Of a stretch of DNA of 64,000 nt, positions 40,874-50,405 are shown one piece after another (within the stretch, counting starts at the first letter, position 1; every line of letters starts with the position of its first letter). Source of the DNA: Psychroserpens damuponensis (GTDB taxonomy: Bacteria; Bacteroidota; Bacteroidia; Flavobacteriales; Flavobacteriaceae); the NCBI RefSeq assembly GCF_000826655.1, contig NZ_JXJO01000024.1, forward strand, positions 248,001 through 312,000, in the 5' to 3' direction. The position numbers and the translations under genes are program-made. A model generated the notes under the pieces. The model was not told where the DNA came from and ran no database searches. It was given only the letters and a program-made list of their open reading frames with translations.

Positions 40874-43540
40874 TTAAAATAAACTAGCTTGTCCTTTTTC
40901 ATCAACATCTAGATCATCATCTTTTGATGTTGTCTCTGTTTTTTCTTCGGAAATTGAATTACTCACAGTATCGTCGTTAGATTTTTCGACCGTTTCATCA
41001 ACAACCTCGATCTCTGCTGCAGGAACACTCTCTGGCGCTTCATAAGGCAAAGGTTCTAGCAAACTCACTTGATTGATTTTCTCCTTAGTTAATTGATTAC
41101 CTAATGCCGTGAGACCTTTGATAGAAATGAATTCTTCTAGATTTACGGTTTCATTTTCTTTACGATCTTTACCGCGTTCCTTTTTAAACTCAATCTCTGC
41201 CATGGGTTTCCAATCGGTAGATACAATTTCTAATTGAGAATCTGGATGCTCAGAAATAAAAGTCTCTTCTCGGCCTTCATTTTCTATCAAGAAGCGCTTA
41301 ACGTAATACATTTCTTTTTCACCATTATAATAAATAACAGAAATTGGTTTTTTCGGTATCCATTTTTCTAGCACAATCATATCGTCATCAAAATGCGTAC
41401 TTAACTCAGGTAAAATGGTTTTTATAGTCCCAGATTGTGTGATAATTAATAAATGATCTTCTCCTCTAAATTCACCTATTAGATCTCCTCGTTCATCAAC
41501 ATTAAGACGTTGTACAGTATCATCAAACCAAATTTTTCGTGGTTTTAATGTAGACACACCTTTTTCTTTGAGTTCTATTTTCTTAACAGGATGCTTTGTC
41601 ACTCTATTACCTTTAGAAGCTCGACCTTTAATCAAGACCTCAGCGAAATCTAAATCCCATTTTAATTTTTTAATACTACCTACTTGTCTTAAAAAGATAG
41701 TAATCACTTCAGCTTCACCATTTGGATTCGCAGAGAAATACCACAACTTAGAACTTTTTGTGCCATTGGTTAAATCGTACTCTTTATCTCTAGTCATTGA
41801 AGTAACGGCAAAACGCTTAACATAAGTTGCGCCTTTTGCTCCATCACGATAAATCATATTGTAGATAGTACGCTTATCTTTCTTTTTAAAGACAGCCACA
41901 TGAATAATATCCTTACCAATGAAAGTTTTGCTATCAACCTTGGTTACCATCATTTTACCATCATTGGTAAATACAATAATATCATCAATATCACTACAGT
42001 CACACACATATTCATCTCTACGCAAAGAGGTTCCAATAAAGCCTTCGGCTCTATTGACATATAATTTTGTATTTCTAATAATTACTTTTGCAGCATCAAC
42101 ATCTTCAAAAGCTCTTAATTCTGTTTTACGCTCACGTCCTTCTCCATAATCTTTTTTAAGTCGAACAAAATAAGCAATAGCATAATCGATAAGGTTTGCT
42201 AAATGATGCTTAACCTCAGCAATTTGATCTTCTAAAGCATCAATTTTTTGTTGTGCTTTATCAATATCAAATTTTGAAATACGTTTTATTCTTATTTCTG
42301 TTAAACGTGTAATATCTTCAACGGTAATTTTACGTTTTAAATGTTTAATATGTGGCTGCAATCCTTTATCAATCGCATTGATAACGCCATCCCAAGTTTC
42401 TTCTTCTTCAATATCTCTATAGATTCTGTTTTCAATAAATATACGTTCTAATGAAGCAAAATGCCACTGCTCTTCAAACTCACCAAGCTTAATTTCTAGT
42501 TCACTTTTAAGCAATTCAACTGTAAGCTCTGTTGAGCGCTTCAACATTTCAGTCACACCAATAAACAAAGGTTTGTTATCTTCAATTACACAACCTAAGG
42601 GTGATATTGAAGATTCGCAATTGGTAAATGCATATAAGGCATCTATAGTTTTGTCTGGAGAAATTCCGCTAGGCAAATGAATTAGGATTTCAACATTTGC
42701 TGCAGTATTATCTTCTATTTTCTTAATCTTAATTTTTCCTTTATCATTCGCTTTTAAAATAGAATCAATTAAGGAAGATGTATTTGTTGCAAAAGGAATT
42801 TCGGTAATTACAAGTGTATTTTTATCTAATTGAGAGATTTTTGCACGCACTCTTACTTTTCCGCCTCTAAGTCCGTCGTTATAATTAGAAATATCTGCAA
42901 TACCTGCAGTTGGAAAATCTGGATATAATGTAAATCGTTTGCCTTGTAAATGTTTTACTGAAGCATCTATCAGTTCAATAAAATTATGAGGCAATATTTT
43001 TGTCGACAAACCTACTGCGATCCCTTCACCACCTTGAGCAAGTAACAAAGGGAACATCACAGGAAGATTCACTGGTTCTTTACGACGACCATCATAACTA
43101 GCTTGCCACTCTGTGATTTTAGGATTATAAACCACATCTAAACCAAATTTAGAAATTCGAGCTTCAATATAACGTGCCGCAGCTGCTCGATCACCTGTAA
43201 GTATATTTCCCCAGTTTCCTTGTGTATCAATCAATAAATCTTTTTGACCAATTTGAACCATTGCATCTGCGATACTTGCATCTCCATGAGGATGGTACTG
43301 CATAGTATGACCAACAATATTGGCTACCTTATTATAACGACCATCATCTAAATCTTTCATAGAATGCATAATTCGTCTTTGTACAGGCTTAAAACCATCT
43401 TCAATAGCTGGTACAGCACGTTCAAGAATTACGTAGGAAGCATAATCAAGAAACCAATCTTTAAACATCCCTGTAACTCTAGTAATGCTCTCTTGTGGTT
43501 CGTCTTGACTGTCTAGTATATCGTTAGTATCTTCACTCAT
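40874..43540 (-). CDS. parC: DNA topoisomerase IV subunit A
   Basis: Cleavage subunit of the decatenase that separates daughter chromosomes. The 888-residue protein has the winged-helix active site GDRAAAARYIEARISKFG with catalytic Tyr124, HPHGDASIADAMVQIGQ and the GyrA-like tower and coiled coil, then a C-terminal beta-pinwheel (about 500-800) without a GyrA-box. The last about 60 residues are acidic (Glu/Asp/Ser). It starts 4 bases after the PH-like membrane gene, which separates it from parE; the three run together. One TTTCCGAAG word lies near the 3' end. Confidence 0.95.
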   Translation of the reverse strand: MSEDTNDILDSQDEPQESITRVTGMFKDWFLDYASYVILERAVPAIEDGFKPVQRRIMHSMKDLDDGRYNKVANIVGHTMQYHPHGDASIADAMVQIGQKDLLIDTQGNWGNILTGDRAAAARYIEARISKFGLDVVYNPKITEWQASYDGRRKEPVNLPVMFPLLLAQGGEGIAVGLSTKILPHNFIELIDASVKHLQGKRFTLYPDFPTAGIADISNYNDGLRGGKVRVRAKISQLDKNTLVITEIPFATNTSSLIDSILKANDKGKIKIKKIEDNTAANVEILIHLPSGISPDKTIDALYAFTNCESSISPLGCVIEDNKPLFIGVTEMLKRSTELTVELLKSELEIKLGEFEEQWHFASLERIFIENRIYRDIEEEETWDGVINAIDKGLQPHIKHLKRKITVEDITRLTEIRIKRISKFDIDKAQQKIDALEDQIAEVKHHLANLIDYAIAYFVRLKKDYGEGRERKTELRAFEDVDAAKVIIRNTKLYVNRAEGFIGTSLRRDEYVCDCSDIDDIIVFTNDGKMMVTKVDSKTFIGKDIIHVAVFKKKDKRTIYNMIYRDGAKGATYVKRFAVTSMTRDKEYDLTNGTKSSKLWYFSANPNGEAEVITIFLRQVGSIKKLKWDLDFAEVLIKGRASKGNRVTKHPVKKIELKEKGVSTLKPRKIWFDDTVQRLNVDERGDLIGEFRGEDHLLIITQSGTIKTILPELSTHFDDDMIVLEKWIPKKPISVIYYNGEKEMYYVKRFLIENEGREETFISEHPDSQLEIVSTDWKPMAEIEFKKERGKDRKENETVNLEEFISIKGLTALGNQLTKEKINQVSLLEPLPYEAPESVPAAEIEVVDETVEKSNDDTVSNSISEEKTETTSKDDDLDVDEKGQASLF

Positions 43541-43544
43541 TAAT

Positions 43545-44024
43545 TTATTGGGAATTTTTATTTTTCTTAATCATTTTACTTAATGATTGCCTAATATATC
43601 GTCTCTTTTTTCTCGGTACTAAGGTGACATTAAAAGTGGTTTGCTTTTTTCTACCACGACTATCATTTGTATGTAAAGTTAAAGTTTTATATACTATAAA
43701 ATTCTGGAATTTATAAGCAGACAAATCTTTCTTTTCAAATTCTAAAACGCGCTCTCTATAATTAAAATTATCAGACAACAGTAAACCTTTATTGGTAACC
43801 ACAACTTTTAGTCCGTCGCTATCATATTCAAAATATTTTGAAATAAAGTGCACTAAAAAAAAGAGAGCCGCAAAACCAAAAGTAATCGCTAATAAAACAA
43901 TGGTTGGATTAGAACCTTTATCTGAAAACATTTTAAAAACCGTAGCAAAAACAATGGCCAAAACTATCAATATAAAATATACTGAAATAATAGTATTTTT
44001 TACTTTAGAATTGTTGGTTCTCAT
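43545..44024 (-). CDS. two-helix membrane protein with PH-like domain
   Basis: A 159-residue protein with two N-terminal membrane helices (about residues 12-34, IISVYFILIVLAIVFATVF, and 42-62, IVLLAITFGFAALFFLVHF) followed by a basic cytoplasmic domain that reads as a beta-rich PH/YdbS-like fold (GLKVVVTNKGLLLSDNFNYR, LHTNDSRGRKKQTTFNVTL) and a very basic tail RKKRRYIRQSLSKMIKKNKN. It lies between parE and parC with 3- and 4-base gaps, so it is part of the topoisomerase IV operon. A link between DNA decatenation and the membrane is conceivable, but nothing proves it. Confidence 0.75.
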   Translation of the reverse strand: MRTNNSKVKNTIISVYFILIVLAIVFATVFKMFSDKGSNPTIVLLAITFGFAALFFLVHFISKYFEYDSDGLKVVVTNKGLLLSDNFNYRERVLEFEKKDLSAYKFQNFIVYKTLTLHTNDSRGRKKQTTFNVTLVPRKKRRYIRQSLSKMIKKNKNSQ

Positions 44025-44027
44025 GAA

Positions 44028-45881
44028 TTAGTCTTCTATAATATCTAACTCTACTTTTAAATTATCAATAATAAATTCTTGACGTGTTGGTGTATTTTTT
44101 CCCATATAAAAAGACAACAATTCTTCTATAGACATGTCTTTATCAAGCATTACAGGATCTAACCGTATATCATCACCAATAAAATGCACAAACTCATCTG
44201 GCGAAATTTCACCAAGACCTTTAAATCGGGTGATTTCTGGTTTTGGCTTTAATTGCTCTATCGCTTCGCGTCTTTCATCTTCAGAATAACAATAAATCGT
44301 CTTCTTTTTATTACGCACTCTAAACAAAGGTGTTTGTAAAATATACAAATGCCCTTCTTTTATGACTTCAGGAAAAAACTGAAGAAAAAACGTAATTAAC
44401 AACAATCTAATGTGCATACCATCAACATCGGCATCGGTTGCTATCACAACGTTGTTATAGCGCAAATCTTCTAACGACTCTTCAATATTTAAAGCCGCCT
44501 GTAACAGGTTAAACTCTTCGTTTTCGTACACAATTTTCTTACTTAAACCGTAGCAATTTAAAGGCTTTCCTTTTAAACTAAACACTGCCTGAGTATTTAC
44601 ATCACGAGATTTAGTAATACTACCCGAAGCTGAATCTCCCTCAGTAATAAATAACGTAGTTTCTAGATTTCGCTCGTTTTTGGTATCTCCAAAATGTACT
44701 CTACAGTCTCTTAATTTCTTATTGTGAAGATTTGCTTTCTTAGCTCTATCTTTTGCAAGTTTTCTAATTCCTGATAGCTCTTTTCGCTCACGTTCTGCTT
44801 GTAATATTTTACGCTGTATTTTCTCTGCAGCTTCAGGATTTTTATGTAAATAATTATCGAGATAACGTTTTAAAAAATCATTAATATAAGTTCTTACGGT
44901 GGGTAAATCGCCACCCATATCTGTAGATCCTAATTTGGTTTTGGTCTGACTTTCAAATACAGGCTCCATAACTTTGATAGAAATTGCTGATACAACAGAT
45001 TTTCTAATATCTGACGCTTCGTAGTTTTTTCCGTAGAAATCACGAAGTGTACGAACAAGTGCTTCTCTATATGCTGCTAAATGTGTACCACCTTGCGTAG
45101 TGTTTTGTCCATTAACAAAACTGTGATATTCTTCACTATATTGAGTTCTACTATGGGTTAAAGCCACTTCAATATCTTCACCTTTTAAATGCACGATATC
45201 ATAAAGTCGATCTGTTTCAGGGATATTATCAGATAGTAAATCTTTTAAGCCGTTTTCACTATGATACTTTTCGCCATTAAAAACAATGGTTAATCCTGGA
45301 TTTAAATACACATAGTACTTGAGCATTTTAGAGACATACTCATTACGATACTTATAATTTTTAAAAATCGTTTCATCTGGTATAAAAGAGACTTTTGTTC
45401 CCTTACGCCTTGAAGTATCTTCTAGTAATTCTTGATTGGTTAATGTACCTTGCTCAAATTCGGCCGAAGCAGATTTTCCATCTCTCGTAGATTCTACTCT
45501 AAAATAATTTGACAACGCATTTACTGCTTTGGTACCAACACCGTTTAATCCTACCGATTTTTTAAACGCACGAGAGTCGTATTTTCCACCAGTATTCATT
45601 TTAGAAACTACGTCAACGACTTTTCCTAAGGGAATTCCACGTCCATAATCTCTAACAATGACTTTATTTCCTTGAATTGAAATTTCTATCGTCTTTCCTG
45701 CTCCCATGACATATTCGTCAATAGAATTATCAAGCACCTCTTTTACTAAAATATAAATACCATCATCTGGAGAAGACCCATCACCCAACTTACCAATATA
45801 CATTCCTGGTCGCATTCTAATATGCTCTTTCCAATCGAGCGAGCGTATATTATCTTCGGTATATTTGGTTTCTTGAGACAT
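44028..45881 (-). CDS. parE: DNA topoisomerase IV subunit B
   Basis: ATPase subunit of topoisomerase IV. The 617-residue protein opens with the GHKL ATPase ([40 protein letters not shown] with the ATP-binding Glu/Asn, [33 protein letters not shown]) and ends with the TOPRIM domain ([19 protein letters not shown] and [17 protein letters not shown]). Length is right for ParE rather than GyrB, which usually carries an insert. It is the first gene of the parE-membrane protein-parC run. Confidence 0.95.
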   Translation of the reverse strand: MSQETKYTEDNIRSLDWKEHIRMRPGMYIGKLGDGSSPDDGIYILVKEVLDNSIDEYVMGAGKTIEISIQGNKVIVRDYGRGIPLGKVVDVVSKMNTGGKYDSRAFKKSVGLNGVGTKAVNALSNYFRVESTRDGKSASAEFEQGTLTNQELLEDTSRRKGTKVSFIPDETIFKNYKYRNEYVSKMLKYYVYLNPGLTIVFNGEKYHSENGLKDLLSDNIPETDRLYDIVHLKGEDIEVALTHSRTQYSEEYHSFVNGQNTTQGGTHLAAYREALVRTLRDFYGKNYEASDIRKSVVSAISIKVMEPVFESQTKTKLGSTDMGGDLPTVRTYINDFLKRYLDNYLHKNPEAAEKIQRKILQAERERKELSGIRKLAKDRAKKANLHNKKLRDCRVHFGDTKNERNLETTLFITEGDSASGSITKSRDVNTQAVFSLKGKPLNCYGLSKKIVYENEEFNLLQAALNIEESLEDLRYNNVVIATDADVDGMHIRLLLITFFLQFFPEVIKEGHLYILQTPLFRVRNKKKTIYCYSEDERREAIEQLKPKPEITRFKGLGEISPDEFVHFIGDDIRLDPVMLDKDMSIEELLSFYMGKNTPTRQEFIIDNLKVELDIIED

Positions 45882-45998
45882 AAGTGGGCGAAAAATTAAG
45901 ATAGAACGCTAATATAACACAACGCTATAAAAAATGAAATAGTGATGTCACAAAGTAATTAACAATACAAGCACAATCTTGTTGAGAACCTAAATATG

Positions 45999-46466
45999 TT
46001 AGCTATTTTTAGCTAATTCTTCCGCTTTTTGCTTCAAAAACGTATTTCTGGTCGTTAGCAAATTGGCCATGTAACGTTTTAAAAATAATGTATTGGCTAA
46101 TTTTCCGAAGATACCAAAAGGCGACTCAAACTTAAATGTATCCATCATTAAGGTGCTATTTTTTTCTTCGGAAATGAACACATGTTCATGGCTAAAGCAT
46201 TTAAAGGCACCTTTTACCTGTTCGTCTACAAAACGATGCGGACTATCAAACTCCGTGATTTTTGAAGTGAGTTGTTGTTTTACTCCAAAATGCCTAGCTT
46301 CCCAAGTCACCCACTCACCTAACCCAATTAATCCTGAGGTTTTGCCAACAATAGCTTTTTCGTTAGAATGCTCCATAGATGCTTTATGTAAGTCTATATT
46401 GCGAGATACATCAAAACAGGTTTGATTATCTGCTTTGATTTGGGTTTTGATTATAATGGTAGGCAT
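45999..46466 (-). CDS. SRPBCC (START-like) family protein
   Basis: A 155-residue hydrophobic-cavity protein. It starts IIIKTQIKADNQTCFDVSRN, a standard polyketide-cyclase/START beta-alpha opening, and continues with LIGLGEWVTWEARHFGVKQQ, VKGAFKCFSHEHVFI and the C-terminal helix LKRYMANLLTTRNTFLKQ. These proteins bind lipids or other hydrophobic ligands; a cell-division-inhibitor-like subgroup of similar length exists, but I cannot decide the ligand. Two TTTCCGAAG words lie inside. It is monocistronic. Confidence 0.85.
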   Translation of the reverse strand: MPTIIIKTQIKADNQTCFDVSRNIDLHKASMEHSNEKAIVGKTSGLIGLGEWVTWEARHFGVKQQLTSKITEFDSPHRFVDEQVKGAFKCFSHEHVFISEEKNSTLMMDTFKFESPFGIFGKLANTLFLKRYMANLLTTRNTFLKQKAEELAKNS

Positions 46467-46605
46467 TAGGAATTTACAATTGCTATTATGTCATCATATT
46501 CTCTATACCCATTAAGAATAACACAAAAAAGACAAAACAAGGTTGAAGGTATAAAGAACAACTTTATTCTTATGTCAAAAACATATATCAAAAAGAGATG
46601 AAATA

Positions 46606-46797
46606 TTAAATTGTTAAAAAAAAGGTAACACTCACATCAAAAACTGGACTTATTTCAAATACCTTCTGAACAATTTCATGTAATACAAACATAGGTAACA
46701 TTGCAACACATGCAATAAAACCACCTCCAATAAAAGGAAGCTTATTAAGATTATTTAAACCTAGATATTTATTAGATTTAATATGTGCAATTAACAA
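46606..46797 (-). CDS. short hydrophobic protein or gene fragment
   Basis: A 63-codon frame from a TTG (MLIAHIKSNKYLGLNNLNK) with one strong membrane helix (FIGGGFIACVAMLPMFVL) and a C-terminal IVQKVFEISPVFDVSVTFF. The NKYLGLNNLNK start resembles the N-terminus of some CPBP proteases, so it may be a decayed fragment; it begins 9 bases after the ychF stop. Low confidence that it is expressed. Confidence 0.3.
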   Translation of the reverse strand: MLIAHIKSNKYLGLNNLNKLPFIGGGFIACVAMLPMFVLHEIVQKVFEISPVFDVSVTFFLTI

Positions 46798-46805
46798 TCT
46801 TGAAA

Positions 46806-47900
46806 TTACACATTAAACAAGAAATGCATCACATCACCATCTTTAACGACATAATTTTTTCCTTCAACACGCATTTTACCAGCTTCTTTTACTTTGGCTT
46901 CACTACCATAGGCTACATAGTCTTCATAAGCAATCACTTCTGCTCTAATAAAACCTTTTTCAAAATCGGTATGTATAACACCTGCTGCTTGTGGTCCTGT
47001 TGCACCAACATTAACGGTCCAAGCACGAACCTCTTTTACGCCTGCTGTAAAATAGGTTTGCTGATTTAATAACTTATATGCAGAACGTATCAATTTTGCC
47101 GATCCTGGTTCTTCTAACCCAATATCAGCTAAAAACATTTGACGCTCTTCGTAATCATCTAACTCTGTAATATCTGCTTCTGTTCCTACAGCGAGTACTA
47201 AAACTTCGGCATTTTCATCTTTTACGTTTTCACGCACTTGCTCAACATAAGCATTACCATTAACTGCACTGCCTTCATCTACGTTACACACATACATCAC
47301 TGGCTTTGATGTGATTAATTGAGCAGGATTTACAAACTCCTCCATATCTTCTGGACTAAACTCCAATGCTCTAACAGATTTTCCAGCTTCTAAACCTTCT
47401 TTCAGTTTTAATAAAATAGCTTCTTCTTTTTGAGCTTCTTTATTTCCTGTTTTTGCAGCGCGTTTTACTTTATCTAGTTTTTTATCTACAGTCTCTAAAT
47501 CTTTGAGCTGTAATTCCATATCAATAGTTTCCTTATCTCTAATAGGATCTACGTTACCATCAACATGAACAATATTATCATTGTCAAAACAACGCAATAC
47601 ATGAAGAATTGCATCTGTCTCACGAATGTTTCCTAGAAATTGATTTCCTAAACCTTCACCTTTACTCGCTCCTTTTACCAAACCTGCGATATCTACAATT
47701 TCTACAGTTGCAGGCAAAACACGCTCAGGATTAACTAAAGCTTCTAATTTTTGAAGTCTTGGATCTGGTACATTTACTACACCAATATTTGGCTCTATAG
47801 TACAAAAAGGAAAGTTTGCACTTTGCGCCTTTGCATTAGATAAACAGTTAAATAAGGTTGATTTTCCTACGTTTGGTAATCCTACAATTCCAGCTTTCAT
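46806..47900 (-). CDS. ychF: YchF/Obg-family ATPase
   Basis: A 364-residue P-loop ATPase. G1 is GLPNVGKST (residues 6-14), G2 [14 protein letters not shown]3 [16 protein letters not shown] and the altered G4 that favours ATP over [11 protein letters not shown]. The C-terminal TGS domain reads [16 protein letters not shown] and [20 protein letters not shown]. YchF binds ribosomes and is redox- and stress-linked. A TACATTTG box at 47987 and a leader of about 80 bases with two hairpins precede it. Confidence 0.97.
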   Translation of the reverse strand: MKAGIVGLPNVGKSTLFNCLSNAKAQSANFPFCTIEPNIGVVNVPDPRLQKLEALVNPERVLPATVEIVDIAGLVKGASKGEGLGNQFLGNIRETDAILHVLRCFDNDNIVHVDGNVDPIRDKETIDMELQLKDLETVDKKLDKVKRAAKTGNKEAQKEEAILLKLKEGLEAGKSVRALEFSPEDMEEFVNPAQLITSKPVMYVCNVDEGSAVNGNAYVEQVRENVKDENAEVLVLAVGTEADITELDDYEERQMFLADIGLEEPGSAKLIRSAYKLLNQQTYFTAGVKEVRAWTVNVGATGPQAAGVIHTDFEKGFIRAEVIAYEDYVAYGSEAKVKEAGKMRVEGKNYVVKDGDVMHFLFNV

Positions 47901-47918
47901 CGAAAAACTTGTTTTTCG

Positions 47919-47936
47919 TTCCCACGAAAGTGGGAA
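47919..47936. promoter_or_regulatory. leader hairpin TTCCCAC-GAAA-GTGGGAA in front of ychF
   Basis: A perfect 7-bp stem with a 4-base loop, 19 bases before the ychF start and inside the leader. Similar palindromes are dispersed in some flavobacterial genomes; only this copy was seen here. Confidence 0.5.
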
Positions 47937-47950
47937 ACTATTATTAATTA

Positions 47951-47970
47951 ATTTCTGTAGTTACAGAAAT
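47951..47970. promoter_or_regulatory. palindrome ATTTCTGTA-GT-TACAGAAAT
   Basis: A 9+2+9 perfect inverted repeat in the ychF leader or just after its expected transcription start. It could be an operator or a leader hairpin. Confidence 0.5.
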
Positions 47971-47986
47971 CTCTTTTTTGCGATTG

Positions 47987-47994
47987 CAAATGTA
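47987..47994 (-). promoter_or_regulatory. -7 box for ychF
   Basis: TACATTTG on the minus strand matches TAnnTTTG. It implies an untranslated leader of about 80 bases. Confidence 0.5.
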
Positions 47995-48185
47995 GTTAAA
48001 TAGAACAAAATAAATATTGATTGTTGATATTTTGAATACTTAATTAAAAATATATCACATACCCTAAGCCAAAAACCTCGTTTACTCACTCAAACTACCC
48101 GTTTACTAATTCTAGTAAGACCGTTGCTAGTTTTTGGTTTTACTACTTTAATTGTTGTAATACCTTTATTCCAAACTCTAAACTC

Positions 48186-49358
48186 ATGATCAAAAAAATC
48201 AGTCTTCTCTTCGTCATCACCTTACTCTTTAACTGTAAAAACGAACCAAATAAAAATGCTGCTAAGATATTAGCAAATGCTTCGGAAATATCTAACTCCA
48301 AAACCATTGAGCCTACAAAAAATACCGAAATCGTATTTTGTCTCGATGCAACAGGTAGTATGAGCGGACTTATAGGTACAGCAAAAGAAAAAATTTGGGA
48401 CATTGTTACAGAATTAGCACAAAGCAATGATGTAGATACGCTAAAAATGGGAATGGTTTTTTATAGAGATCGAAGCGACACGTTTATAACCAAACAAATT
48501 GCCATCACTACAGATTTAGATGAAGTCTATGCAGATTTACTAGAAATGACAGCCGATGGTGGAGGCGACACTCCAGAAAGCGTCAATCAAGCTTTACACG
48601 AATCGATTACTAATATGACATGGTCTACAGACAACCATACATATAGAACCATATTTGTGGTTGGCGATTGTCCGCCACATATGGATTACCAAGATGATGT
48701 TAAATACACAGAGAGTTGCAAACTCGCAGCCGAGAAAGGTATTATTATAAATACCATCAAACTAGGTAAAAGTTGCGAAGAAGCAATCCCACATTTTAGA
48801 GCGATGTCTCAATGTACTAATGGTGAATTTCTAATGCTAGATCAAGATGCCAAAGATTATGTAATCGCAACACCGTTTGATCAAGAAATTAACGAACTCT
48901 CAAAAGAAATTGATAATACGAGAATGTATTATGGCACACATAATGAGCGCGAATATAATTACGAAAAGAAAGATAAATCTATGCAAGCCTATACCGATGG
49001 TTCACCTACTGCAAATAGCAAACGTGCCGAATATAAAAACAGTAAAGTAGGCAAAAAAGGATCGTATGGTACCAATGAAATTATTAATGATTATAACGAC
49101 GGAAAGTTGAAACTAGACGCTATAGCTGATAATAAGTTACCTCAAGAATTACGAGGTTTAAGCACTGCCGAAAAAGAAAGCATTATTAAAGACCTGTCTA
49201 ACAAACGAAAAATGAACGCATCTCAACTACAAGAGTTGTTTAAAAAGAAAAATGCTTATATCAAATCAAAAGAAAGCAAGCAAGCCGATAGCACGTCGTT
49301 TAGTAAAGAAGTGGTGAAAATTTTGAAAGAGCAGTCACATGAGAAAGGTGATGAATAA
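48186..49358 (+). CDS. VWA-domain lipoprotein
   Basis: A 390-residue exported protein; signal MIKKISLLFVITLLFNC with a lipobox Cys at about 17. The von Willebrand factor A domain starts at about residue 48 (IVFCLDATGSMSGLIGTAKE), with the metal-ion-dependent adhesion motif DxTGSMS; the second and third MIDAS positions are at MVFYRDRSDTF and TADGGGDTPESV. The C-terminal third is Lys/Glu/Ser-rich and repetitive in feel (YKNSKVGKKGSYGTNEI, LSTAEKESIIKDLSNKRK). It probably binds a periplasmic or surface protein. No MoxR ATPase is adjacent, so the common MoxR-VWA pairing is absent here. Confidence 0.88.
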   Translation: MIKKISLLFVITLLFNCKNEPNKNAAKILANASEISNSKTIEPTKNTEIVFCLDATGSMSGLIGTAKEKIWDIVTELAQSNDVDTLKMGMVFYRDRSDTFITKQIAITTDLDEVYADLLEMTADGGGDTPESVNQALHESITNMTWSTDNHTYRTIFVVGDCPPHMDYQDDVKYTESCKLAAEKGIIINTIKLGKSCEEAIPHFRAMSQCTNGEFLMLDQDAKDYVIATPFDQEINELSKEIDNTRMYYGTHNEREYNYEKKDKSMQAYTDGSPTANSKRAEYKNSKVGKKGSYGTNEIINDYNDGKLKLDAIADNKLPQELRGLSTAEKESIIKDLSNKRKMNASQLQELFKKKNAYIKSKESKQADSTSFSKEVVKILKEQSHEKGDE

Positions 49359-49402
49359 ATCTAAAATCGTTAATAGGCTTCAACTCCATAATAAGCCACT
49401 AC

Positions 49403-50329
49403 CTAATATAAATTCAAAATGTAAATTAAAGCAAATACTGATATAAAAACCCATAATGCTAAAGCTAAAATAACAGGCTTAATTCCTGTAGATGTCAAGT
49501 CTTTAATTGAAATTGTAGAACCTACAAGAAACAAGGTAACAACTAACAATCGCTTAGAAAGTAAAACAATATAATGTGTTGCTGGTTCAGGCAACACATG
49601 ATAGCTATGTATTATAATTGCGACAATAAATAGGATAATAAAATAAGGAAATTTAATTGTCTCGCCTTTAGTTTTAAAAAGAAACATCGAAAACATTGAC
49701 AACGGAATAATCCATAACGTTCTAGAAAGTTTTACTGTGGTTGCTATTCGTAAAGCTTCATCACCATAACCTAATGCAGCTCCAACTACCGAGCTCGTAT
49801 CATGAATTGCAATAGCACACCACAAACCAAACTGTTCTTGTGTTAAGCTTAACGCATGACCTATTGCCGGAAAAACAAACAAAGCAATAGAATTTAATAA
49901 AAACACAATACCTAAAGCCATACTTATAATCTTACCATTTGCTTTAATCACTGGTGAAATAGCTGCAATTGCACTTCCTCCACAAATTGCGGTTCCAGAA
50001 GTAATTAGATGGCCTAATTTTAAATCGATTTTTAAGAGTTTTGAAAGCAGTAAACCTAAAGATACAGTCAATATAATAGAATAAATGGTTAAGCTCAGTC
50101 CATCTTTACTAGTTTGCAGAGTTTCCTTTATAGACATTCCGAAACCTAGACCTACAACAGCAATTTTTAAAAAATGATGAATTGCTTTATGACTATAGGC
50201 TTTAAAAGGATTATGAACTAAAACGGTAAACATAAAACCAAGCATTAAAGCAACAGGACTATTTATATACCCTAAAAGCGCTAGTATAATTATTATGAAG
50301 TAAATTATTTTTGAGACCACATCTTTCAT
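49403..50329 (-). CDS. YeiH-type (UPF0324) membrane protein, putative sulfate exporter
   Basis: I use the ATG at 50329 (MKDVVSKIIYFIIIILALLG), leaving a 308-residue protein with about ten membrane helices. Conserved segments include KAYSHKAIHHFLKIAVVGLG, GTAICGGSAIAAISPVI and AIAIHDTSSVVGAALGYG, which mark the UPF0324 family. Family members are proposed sulfate or small-anion exporters; direct proof is thin. It is transcribed with the LysR-family gene immediately upstream, from which it is separated by 76 bases that contain a palindrome. Confidence 0.88.
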   Translation of the reverse strand: MKDVVSKIIYFIIIILALLGYINSPVALMLGFMFTVLVHNPFKAYSHKAIHHFLKIAVVGLGFGMSIKETLQTSKDGLSLTIYSIILTVSLGLLLSKLLKIDLKLGHLITSGTAICGGSAIAAISPVIKANGKIISMALGIVFLLNSIALFVFPAIGHALSLTQEQFGLWCAIAIHDTSSVVGAALGYGDEALRIATTVKLSRTLWIIPLSMFSMFLFKTKGETIKFPYFIILFIVAIIIHSYHVLPEPATHYIVLLSKRLLVVTLFLVGSTISIKDLTSTGIKPVILALALWVFISVFALIYILNLY

Positions 50330-50379
50330 ATCACTGTACGTAATTTGACACAAAAGTAGAAGTTAGCAATAACTAATTA

Positions 50380-50391
50380 GCAAATTAATTT
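50380..50391. promoter_or_regulatory. palindrome CAAATTAATTTG between lysR and yeiH-type genes
   Basis: A perfect 12-base palindrome in the 76-base spacer, a plausible LysR-type binding site in front of the transporter gene. Binding is inference. Confidence 0.4.
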
Positions 50392-50405
50392 GTTATATCA
50401 GATAA

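Noticed and set aside
46606-46797. Confident small gene after ychF
   Set aside because: It starts with TTG, resembles only part of a protease N-terminus and may be a fragment; it is kept only at low confidence.
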